The position numbers and the translations under genes were made by a program. A DNA stretch of 5,682 bases from Kiritimatiellia bacterium (lineage in GTDB: Bacteria > Verrucomicrobiota > Kiritimatiellia > SLAD01), in contig SLAD01000133.1 in assembly GCA_007126995.1 (NCBI GenBank), forward strand, positions 1 to 5,682, given 5' to 3'. Below, one piece after another: positions 1 to 4,999 of the stretch. The notes below the pieces were generated by a model. It did not search any database. It worked only from the letters and a program-made list of their open reading frames with translations, and had not been told where the DNA came from. The first letter of the stretch is position 1, and every line of letters starts with the position of its first letter.

Positions 1-518
1 CAGCGATTCCGCAAGCACGGTACATGGTATTGGATCGCTTCGGCCGCACGCAGGAGAAACTGCACGTGATGTGGCCCGATCGCGCCACACCTGAATTCGC
101 GTGGTGGTCGGGCGATCCGCTGACCGAACAGCCACTGGAGGATTTGGATCAATCGATTGCGGGTTTAGACCTGACTTGGGCGGATTTGAGCTGGTCCTTT
201 CTGTGGTGGGACGGCGCAGAGCGAATCGGATCAGAGCGTGTGCGCGGTCGCTACTGCGAAATCGTGGAGCTGCCGGCACCGACAGATCAAGGTTACCCGT
301 TCGAAGCGGTACGGCTATGGATTGATCCGGCGGTAGGCTTATTCATGCGAGCGGACACGGTGGATCGACGTGGCCGGACCTTGCGCCGCATCGAGGTCCG
401 CAGTCTGCAGCGGATCGATGACTTGTGGATGATCCAGAACCTGGATCTGCTGAATCAGCGAACGCGCGAGCGCGTCACACTGCGTATCCGGGAGCTGGAA
501 GCGGTCCGAGAACCGTGA
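1..518 (+). CDS. LolA-like outer-membrane lipoprotein-sorting-type protein, C-terminal part (5' end outside window)
   Basis: The reading frame is open from base 3, before the first ATG at 24, and the residues ahead of that ATG (AIPQARY) read as normal protein. The gene therefore very probably starts left of the window, and the ATG at 24 is internal. About 172 codons are visible, ending in TGA at 516-518. The Trp-rich stretch (WADLSWSFLWW), a conserved-looking 'GRYCEIVELPAP' segment, and then 'RLWIDPAVGLFMRADTVD' leading into 'DLWMIQNLDLLNQRTRERV' match my recollection of the LolA-like fold family annotated as outer membrane lipoprotein-sorting proteins in PVC bacteria. The order is beta-strand, 'W-I-D' strand, then a terminal strand ending 'T.R...LE'. 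Members are periplasmic half-barrel proteins that bind acyl chains or lipoproteins, but a specific cargo cannot be assigned. The signal peptide would lie outside the window. The gene converges on the metalloprotease gene, so it belongs to a different transcription unit. Family assignment is by pattern recognition only. Confidence 0.72.
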   Translation, partial: AIPQARYMVLDRFGRTQEKLHVMWPDRATPEFAWWSGDPLTEQPLEDLDQSIAGLDLTWADLSWSFLWWDGAERIGSERVRGRYCEIVELPAPTDQGYPFEAVRLWIDPAVGLFMRADTVDRRGRTLRRIEVRSLQRIDDLWMIQNLDLLNQRTRERVTLRIRELEAVREP

Positions 519-540
519 TTTAGGCCTCCCCGCGCGATCG

Positions 541-584
541 GTCGCCGTCAGGCGATAGTTTATGGCTCACCGCGTTGCGATGAG
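541..584. terminator. Two small hairpins in the convergent intergenic gap, possible weak terminator
   Basis: The 69-bp gap between the two convergent genes contains TCGCC-GTCA-GGCGA (542-555, 5-bp stem, 4-base loop). It is followed on the plus strand by TAGTTTA, a poor T-tract. A second hairpin is CTCA-C-CGC-GTT-GCG-A-TGAG (566-584), with a 4-bp and a 3-bp stem separated by one mismatch. Position between converging genes fits a terminator serving one or both. The stems are short and neither strand has a real poly-U run, so this is only a candidate. Nothing else is visible in 519-587. Confidence 0.3.
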
Positions 585-587
585 GTT

Positions 588-2162
588 TCAGTCTCCGATG
601 ATCACCTCGCCCGTGGTGCCCCAACGCTCCAATTCCATGGGTCGATTCAGAATACTCCAGTCCTCGAATGTCTCATTGTACACCCCGGGCGCAATCAGCA
701 CGCGGCCACCGGGAATCACATGATTCACGCCTTGGCTAACCGTCTGAAACGGATGCGATACAGTGCCGTCCTGAAGCGGCCCCGACGCAGATGCCGATAC
801 GTAAACAGGATCACGACCGACTCCCGGACACTCGTTTTCGATGAAGTCACGCATAACATCGACCACCCGCTCGTGGAAACGCATTTCCACATTCCCCACC
901 CCGCCGGGACATGTATGACAGTAGCTCATGATCGTCCCAACTTGACACTCTTCAGGCAGCGGGCAGTCGAAATCCTCGCCGGCGCACGCATCAATCGGGG
1001 GGTTGTAGCAGTGCGTATGCGCAGAACCAAAATTGTGTCCTAATTCATGGGCAAAAACGAAAATATCCCAGTTGCCCCCGTGTTGTTCCACCACCGGAAA
1101 AGGGAATGTTCCGTTGACGGCATTAATGCCGTAGGCGTCTGCATCACAGATAGCCCCAATGCCCCCCGCGCGCCCACCGGTAAATCGCCCATTGGATAAC
1201 AGATGAGCTAAGTGGCGCGGAACATGTGTCATATGTGTATCCCAGTAGTCGCTGAACTCCTCTATGGCGCTGAGCCGATTGGTGGCGGAATAGGGATCGT
1301 TTGCGGTGTCCCAGACCCGGGCAAAGGTGAGTGACACCTTAAGCTGCATGTCCCGCTCGTAAATCGAACTGACCACCGCCGTCAGAAGCGCCATGTAATC
1401 CAGCGCATCTTCCGGTGTGTCGAACAACTGCCGGTACCCCCAATCCCCGTCCAACGCCAATTCAGCCACACGCCAAGGGAAATCATCCTGCAAAACTCCG
1501 ACGGTTGCCTCGCGCGGACTCGGCTCCGACCAGTCATCCGGCGTTTCAGTGTCGCAGAACATGTCGGGTGGAGGGAAATGATGCGCGTCGCGAAAACGCT
1601 CGTAGACGGCATGGGGCATTCCGGCTCGCCGCGAAGGGGGCGGCACGATCCAATATTCCTCACGGGCACTGACTTGCACAATACCGTAAACCCGCTCCTC
1701 GGTCACACCCAACACAACCCAGGAATCCGGGACATCCGCCACCCGGCCTTGAAAGAGTGCAATCTGAGGCGGTTCGGTGAGTTGATCCCCGTCATCCGTC
1801 GTGATGACGAATTGCGCATTGACGGCGTGCGCGTAATACGCTTCCAGCTCCAAGTCGACATACAGATCATCGTCCAACGCGAGTTGCTGGAGTTCGACCT
1901 CCTGCTGATGGCGCAAGCGATCGAATACGTCGGGCGTGGGACGATGATACCTGCCGAACGGAGCCGGGCGGGCGGGCTCTTCCGAAAAGAGCGTGGCCGC
2001 ATGCACTCGTTTGACGTTTCTTTGCGGCGGTACCACGGCGTCACTGACCGAGGTGTCCTGCCCCGAAGGCAACTCAGGTAGGTCGCCCCACGAGGCGGAT
2101 TTGATCCCGAGGACCAACGACACCACCAGCAGGCCGATACGAAGATATGATACAGTGTTCAT
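588..2162 (-). CDS. Secreted reprolysin-like (M12B-type) zinc metalloprotease with propeptide and C-terminal beta-helix-like tail
   Basis: A complete 524-residue protein, predicted to be exported and to cut proteins with a zinc-dependent active site. Residues 1-26 form a signal peptide (hydrophobic run IGLLVVSLVLGI, cleavage near ASWG). Residues about 90-175 resemble a reprolysin propeptide ('IALFQGRVADVPDSWVVLGV ... VYGIVQV'). The catalytic domain spans roughly 228-446 and carries HELGHNFGSAH at 372-382: His372, His376 and His382 as zinc ligands, Glu373 as catalytic base. A Met-turn follows in GTIMSYC (Met412). There are nine cysteines: eight lie in the catalytic domain (339, 385, 393, 400, 406, 415, 418, 445), enough for four disulfides. 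Cys203 is alone ahead of it and could be a cysteine switch. Residues 453-524 resemble the first coils of a right-handed beta-helix or DUF1565-type domain (DGTVSHPFQTV, then PGGRVLIAPGVYNE), ending in VIIGD. The ATG at 2162 is fixed by a strong Shine-Dalgarno 6 bases away. The gene lies 13 bp after the repeat-protein gene, very likely in one operon. The substrate is unknown. Confidence 0.9.
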   Translation of the reverse strand: MNTVSYLRIGLLVVSLVLGIKSASWGDLPELPSGQDTSVSDAVVPPQRNVKRVHAATLFSEEPARPAPFGRYHRPTPDVFDRLRHQQEVELQQLALDDDLYVDLELEAYYAHAVNAQFVITTDDGDQLTEPPQIALFQGRVADVPDSWVVLGVTEERVYGIVQVSAREEYWIVPPPSRRAGMPHAVYERFRDAHHFPPPDMFCDTETPDDWSEPSPREATVGVLQDDFPWRVAELALDGDWGYRQLFDTPEDALDYMALLTAVVSSIYERDMQLKVSLTFARVWDTANDPYSATNRLSAIEEFSDYWDTHMTHVPRHLAHLLSNGRFTGGRAGGIGAICDADAYGINAVNGTFPFPVVEQHGGNWDIFVFAHELGHNFGSAHTHCYNPPIDACAGEDFDCPLPEECQVGTIMSYCHTCPGGVGNVEMRFHERVVDVMRDFIENECPGVGRDPVYVSASASGPLQDGTVSHPFQTVSQGVNHVIPGGRVLIAPGVYNETFEDWSILNRPMELERWGTTGEVIIGD

Positions 2163-2168
2163 TGCCTG

Positions 2169-2177
2169 CCTCCTCCT
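2169..2177 (-). promoter_or_regulatory. Strong Shine-Dalgarno overlapping the upstream stop codon
   Basis: Read on the minus strand the junction is TAGGAGGAGG, six bases, then ATG. The TAG at 2176-2178 is the stop of the repeat-protein gene and its last two bases are the first two of AGGAGGAGG. A ribosome finishing the upstream gene stops on the ribosome binding site of the protease gene, an arrangement typical of translational coupling. It also settles the protease start at 2162. Confidence 0.85.
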
Positions 2178-2586
2178 ACTGCAACGTCACCAACACCAGC
2201 ACCATGCCTGTGCCGTCTTCCAGCCCTGTCATGGCCTTGCCCAGCGTCGCCCCTTGAGCGAGAGAATAATCGGTGACGCGCATCGCATGACCACGCGTGG
2301 GCGAGGTAGTCAACAAATCGCCCGGCTCGATCGGGCCGTGCGAAGCATCCGCCTGCACGTACACGCGCCCCGACAGGGCCACCAACTCGTCGCCCTCCAA
2401 CCGACCTTCCTGTGACAGCACCACACCGGGATTAATACCGTTGGCGCCACTGACGATACCGGCCACCCGGCGATCATAAGGCTGCTGACTGACCTTCAAT
2501 GCGCCTGGATTATGCGGATCGATTACAACCACAGAACCCTTCGAAACCGCGTCCTCAGACATCGGGAAAGGCTCCGATATATCCGC
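2176..2586 (-). other. C-terminal 'GADISEPF ... AMTGLEDGTGMVLVLV' domain of the repeat protein
   Basis: Residues 777-912 of the repeat protein differ sharply in composition from the Gly/Asn/Ala repeats. Visible segments are GADISEPF, GSVVVIDPHNPGALKVS, YDRRVAGIVSGANGINPG, LSGRVYVQADA, IEPGDLLTTSPTRGHAM and LGKAMTGL. I recognise this ending from many repeat-rich secreted proteins of PVC and other environmental bacteria. The opening (acidic 'AD.SEPF', then G.VV.ID, then V.GIVSG) loosely resembles intramolecular chaperone / Peptidase_G2 domains at the ends of phage fibre proteins. That link is inference: I cannot identify a catalytic residue. Confidence 0.55.
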
Positions 2587-4914
2587 GCCCCCCGTAATCG
2601 TAAGAGTTGCGACGGTTGCCCCTCCTTCAACACGCATGCCACCAGACGCACGGATGGCAAATTCATTGTTTGCTTGAGATTCGAAATCGCCCGCCTGGCC
2701 ATCCGCCCATACGAACGAGCCAGTATGTAGCGCTTTGGCGTTGCGGCCTGCGGCAAAACTGTCATTCCCGGATGCCTCGTTGTTCCGGCCTCCCGGCACT
2801 GTGGCATTAGGGCCACTGGCCGTATTGAACTGTCCTCCGCCTACAGTTCCCTGAGCACCATCCACTCGATTATTACTGCCGCCGCCGATCGTGCTACTAG
2901 TGGTGGTGGCCACATTCGCACTGCCTCCTGATACCGTTGATACGGTTCCGCTGGCGCTATTGTTCCAGCCGCCACCCACGGTGGAGCGGTCAGCAGCGGC
3001 CCGATTATTGAGACCGCCACTGACCGTAGCTCTTGGGCCAGCGGCTATATTGTCCCGACCGCCGCCTATGGTGGCCACCTCATGCGATGCATGATTGTTC
3101 CATCCACCGCCGATGGCGGCATAGTTAGCGCTGGCATGATTGGCCTCACCGCCACCCACCATACTCCGCCAACCGGTGGCGAGGTTATTCTGCCCGCCGC
3201 TCACGGTGGCATTATTAGCGGTGGCCTGATTATTCTGACCGCCAGCGATGGTAGCTCTAAATCCAGTCAACGTATGTCCGTTACCGATTTTCAGTCGGCC
3301 GGCTTCCAAGTCCCCGCTGATAGCATCGCCGCTAATGGTTAGGTTTGTTAACCCCGATCCGTCGCCGATGAAGGTACCGCCGACCAAGCGCAGGCCGCCC
3401 GCAGCGCGAATGGCGAATTCATTCTCCGTTTCGGACTCAAAGATAGTCAGTCCCGAGTCTGCCCAAACAAATGCGCCGTCATGATTCGCGCTGGCGCGCC
3501 GACCAGCCGCAAAACTGTAATCGCCATCGGCGATGTTCTCCGACCCGCCAGCGACGGTGGCTGCGGCACCGCCGGCAGTGTTAGCAAATCCCCCCACTAC
3601 GGTAGCGAATTCGCCCGTGGCCCTGTTCACGCTACCTCCAGAAATAGTGGTCCCCATCTCGCTCGCGATATTGCCGCCACCGCCACCAATGGAGGACGCC
3701 AAGCCAATGGCCTCATTCTCTGCGCCGCCGGCGATCGTGGCCCAGTCGCCTGAGAGCGTATGATCGGTACCGATATTCAGCCGGTCCGCTTCCACGTCCC
3801 CGCTGATCTGCGTGCTGACATTCAAGTTAGTCAACCCCGACCCATCGCCGATGAAGGCACCGCCCACCAACCGCAGGCCGCCCGCGGCGCGGACGGCGAA
3901 TTCGTTATGCGTTGTGGATTCGAAATCAGCATTCTCCGAATCCGCCCAGACAAAGGCACCCTGATGGCTTGCTTGGGCACGTCGACCAGCCGCGAAACTA
4001 TAATTTCCCGCAGCTAGATTTTCGCGGCCACCGGGGACAGCAGAATACTGTCCGTCGGCGATGTTGTCCGCGCCGCCGCCGACGGTAGCAAGCAAGCCGC
4101 TGGCAAAGTTGTCCCAGCCGCCGCCAACGGTGGATCTGCTGCCGCTGGCGGTGTTGTGCTGACCGCCGCTGACGGTCGAACGAAAGCCGCTGGCGGTGTT
4201 GGTCAAGCCGCCGCCAACGGTGGAGTCATTGCCGCTGGCCACGTTTACAATGCCGCCGCCGATGGTGGATGTGGCGCCGCTGGCGAGGTTGCCCCAGCCG
4301 CCGCCGATGGTGGCACCCACTCCGCCAGCGGTGTGGTGCCGCCCGCCGCCTATGGTCGCATACAGGGCGCTGGCTTCGTTATCTTCACCGCCACTAATGG
4401 TCGCCCAGTTTCCGGACAAGGTATGCCCGGTACCCATATTCAGTCTCCGCCCGACAATATCTCCGTCGGAATGCACGCCACCGGCCATCATAGCGTAGCC
4501 GACGGGTACGAGGCGCTGATCGGGCGTCAACTGCGCGAAGCCCGATACGCCGTCGTCGAACCAGACCCGCAGATAGATCGCTGGATTCGCAAATACAGAT
4601 GGATCAATCGCTACGTCCATGCCCGTCAGGCTGGTGTCGCCGAGCAAGACGAAATATAGACCTTGGTCTACACTGAGTGAGACGGACGTATTCGGCGGGC
4701 TGTTGCCGTCATTACTCCAATGCGTAGTGCCCGCCCCATCCACCAAGGCAAAACGGAATTCGCCCGTGCCGTGGAAGTTGGTGCCGTCTACGGTCACGCG
4801 GCCTTGGTAGTTGAGCAAGGGCGGCGGCTGGGCCGCGGAGTGCGTCAGAAGCAAAACTTGCGCATTTAATAGTGCAAGCGCGATTAGGACAGGATTGCGG
4901 CGAATTGTTTTCAT
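2176..4914 (-). CDS. Secreted repeat protein with three YadA-head-like 15-residue repeat blocks and a C-terminal 'GADISEPF' domain
   Basis: A complete 912-residue exported protein, probably a fibrous cell-surface or extracellular structure. Residues 1-28 are a signal peptide (basic start MKTIRR, hydrophobic core, likely cleavage at SAA|Q). Residues 32-142 match a common N-terminal domain of bacterial surface proteins: LLNYQGRVTVDG, then 'GEFRFALVD', 'LYFVLLGD', 'IYLRVWFDD', and 'QRLVPVGYAMMA'. Three blocks of 15-residue repeats follow at 171-305, 392-466 and 554-718, consensus [AS]T[IV]xGGxxNxAxGxx. All 25 units have Gly-Gly at positions 5-6 and 24 have Asn at position 9 (the exception is His194). 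Each block ends in SFAAGRxA...FVWAD. The first two continue through NEFA[VI]RAAGGLRLVGG and GDGSGLTNL into the next block. Residues 777-912 form a globular end domain (GADISEPF, PYDRRVAGIVSGANG, SGRVYVQAD, PGDLLTT, LGKAM), with possible remote similarity to intramolecular-chaperone or Peptidase_G2-type domains. YadA-type heads trimerise as beta-rolls, but this protein lacks a coiled-coil stalk and a beta-barrel anchor, so it is not a classical trimeric autotransporter. The ATG at 4914 has AAGGAG five bases upstream. Confidence 0.9.
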   Translation of the reverse strand: MKTIRRNPVLIALALLNAQVLLLTHSAAQPPPLLNYQGRVTVDGTNFHGTGEFRFALVDGAGTTHWSNDGNSPPNTSVSLSVDQGLYFVLLGDTSLTGMDVAIDPSVFANPAIYLRVWFDDGVSGFAQLTPDQRLVPVGYAMMAGGVHSDGDIVGRRLNMGTGHTLSGNWATISGGEDNEASALYATIGGGRHHTAGGVGATIGGGWGNLASGATSTIGGGIVNVASGNDSTVGGGLTNTASGFRSTVSGGQHNTASGSRSTVGGGWDNFASGLLATVGGGADNIADGQYSAVPGGRENLAAGNYSFAAGRRAQASHQGAFVWADSENADFESTTHNEFAVRAAGGLRLVGGAFIGDGSGLTNLNVSTQISGDVEADRLNIGTDHTLSGDWATIAGGAENEAIGLASSIGGGGGNIASEMGTTISGGSVNRATGEFATVVGGFANTAGGAAATVAGGSENIADGDYSFAAGRRASANHDGAFVWADSGLTIFESETENEFAIRAAGGLRLVGGTFIGDGSGLTNLTISGDAISGDLEAGRLKIGNGHTLTGFRATIAGGQNNQATANNATVSGGQNNLATGWRSMVGGGEANHASANYAAIGGGWNNHASHEVATIGGGRDNIAAGPRATVSGGLNNRAAADRSTVGGGWNNSASGTVSTVSGGSANVATTTSSTIGGGSNNRVDGAQGTVGGGQFNTASGPNATVPGGRNNEASGNDSFAAGRNAKALHTGSFVWADGQAGDFESQANNEFAIRASGGMRVEGGATVATLTITGGADISEPFPMSEDAVSKGSVVVIDPHNPGALKVSQQPYDRRVAGIVSGANGINPGVVLSQEGRLEGDELVALSGRVYVQADASHGPIEPGDLLTTSPTRGHAMRVTDYSLAQGATLGKAMTGLEDGTGMVLVLVTLQ
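2761..3255 (-). repeat. Repeat block 3: eleven in-frame 45-bp units (15 residues each)
   Basis: Codes for residues 554-718. Units start at residues 554, 569, 584, 599, 614, 629, 644, 659, 674, 689 and 704 with no insertion or deletion. Gly-Gly at positions 5-6 and Asn at position 9 are present in all eleven; seven units have Asn-Asn at positions 8-9. At the DNA level the units are more diverged than in block 1. The last unit (ATVPGGRNNEASGND) carries the VPGG variant that precedes the SFAAGR cap. Confidence 0.93.
3256..3516 (-). repeat. Inter-block connector, copy 2
   Basis: Codes for residues 467-553, linking block 2 to block 3: SFAAGRRA, H.GAFVWADS, FES...NEFAIRAAGG, LRLVGG.FIGDGSGLTNL, ISGD.EA.RLKIG.GHTLTG. 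It is homologous to the connector at 3742-3999 and one residue longer. The best-conserved core is 3343-3423, which by hand alignment matches 3826-3906 at about 70 of 81 bases, most differences falling at third codon positions. Confidence 0.9.
3517..3741 (-). repeat. Repeat block 2: five in-frame 45-bp units
   Basis: Codes for residues 392-466, with units at 392, 407, 422, 437 and 452. All keep the Gly-Gly pair and the position-9 Asn. This is the shortest and most variable block (for example SSIGGGGGNIASEMG). It ends in ATVAGGSENIADGDY before the SFAAGRRA cap. Confidence 0.93.
3742..3999 (-). repeat. Inter-block connector, copy 1
   Basis: Codes for residues 306-391, linking block 1 to block 2 with the same order of motifs as copy 2: SFAAGRRA, FVWADS, NEFAVRAAGG, LRLVGGAF, GDGSGLTNL, ISGD.EADRLNIG, HTLSGDWATI. 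A partial third copy follows block 3 (residues 719 to about 766, roughly 2617-2760) but lacks the GDGSGLTNL half and runs into the C-terminal domain. The RLNMGTGHTLSGNWATI stretch before block 1 (residues 157-173) is the back half of the same connector, so the protein is a threefold modular array. Confidence 0.9.
4000..4404 (-). repeat. Repeat block 1: nine in-frame 45-bp units
   Basis: Codes for residues 171-305, with units at 171, 186, 201, 216, 231, 246, 261, 276 and 291. DNA similarity between units is visibly higher here than in block 3: segments such as GCCGCTGGC and GCCGCCGCCAACGGTGGA (plus strand) recur at 45-bp phase between 4090 and 4270. This suggests a more recent expansion or homogenisation. 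One unit has His (194) in place of the near-invariant position-9 Asn. Confidence 0.93.
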
Positions 4915-4919
4915 AGGGT

Positions 4920-4925
4920 CTCCTT
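4920..4925 (-). promoter_or_regulatory. Ribosome binding site of the repeat-protein gene
   Basis: The minus strand reads AAGGAG, then ACCCT, then ATG at 4914-4912. A five-base spacing to a good Shine-Dalgarno, together with the signal peptide that begins immediately, fixes the start of the 912-residue protein. Confidence 0.8.
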
Positions 4926-4937
4926 GGTCGGTGACCA
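4925..4937 (-). other. Short perfect inverted repeat abutting the ribosome binding site
   Basis: The minus strand reads TGGTC-ACC-GACCA, a 5-bp stem with a 3-base loop, whose last base is also the first base of AAGGAG. It could be a small operator half-site pair or a weak mRNA hairpin next to the Shine-Dalgarno. It is short enough to occur by chance. Confidence 0.3.
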
Positions 4938-4967
4938 GTTATAGGTTCTGGGTCTTCAACATTTCAG
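4938..4967 (-). promoter_or_regulatory. Weak sigma70-like promoter candidate for the repeat protein / protease operon
   Basis: On the minus strand CTGAAA (4967-4962, four of six to TTGACA) is followed after 18 bases by TATAAC (4943-4938, five of six to TATAAT). This would place transcription start near 4931 and give a leader of about 17 bases containing the Shine-Dalgarno. The -35 hexamer is also one of the phased repeat units, so the match may be coincidental. Read-through from the gene at 5000-5682 is an alternative. Confidence 0.3.
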
Positions 4968-4991
4968 TATTTCAGTTTTCAGTTTTTCAGC
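4955..4991. repeat. Phased short repeat, five TTCA/TGAA words at 7-8 bp spacing
   Basis: Plus-strand TTCA words have their C at 4957, 4965, 4973, 4980 and 4988 (spacings 8, 8, 7, 8). Four of them sit in TTTCAG. On the minus strand this reads as successive CTGAAA words just downstream of the preceding stop codon. It is a low-complexity AT-rich tract in otherwise GC-rich DNA. I see no hairpin in it. Confidence 0.7.
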
Positions 4992-4999
4992 TTTTTCCT

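Noticed and set aside
24..518. ATG at 24 as the true start of the LolA-like gene
   Set aside because: The frame is open before it to the window edge, reads as plausible protein, lacks a nearby Shine-Dalgarno, and a periplasmic protein would need a signal peptide that this start does not give.
1578..2415. Plus-strand open frames at 1578-2081 and 1993-2415
   Set aside because: Both are antisense to the protease gene (the second also to the end of the repeat-protein gene). Their translations are Arg/His-rich and resemble no family.
2761..4404. Regular repeats as a possible CRISPR array
   Set aside because: The 45-bp period is in frame, encodes a clear 15-residue protein repeat, and has no conserved-repeat/unique-spacer pattern.
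4156..4659. Long plus-strand open frame rich in Ala/Gly (and an overlapping one at 4196-4498)
   Set aside because: It is antisense to the 45-bp repeat block, whose periodic GC-rich codons keep the opposite strand free of stops. It has no Shine-Dalgarno-type context or recognisable protein features, while the minus-strand frame has a signal peptide and full domains.
2176..4914. Canonical trimeric autotransporter adhesin (YadA type)
   Set aside because: The head-like repeats fit, but the coiled-coil stalk and C-terminal YadA anchor barrel are absent.
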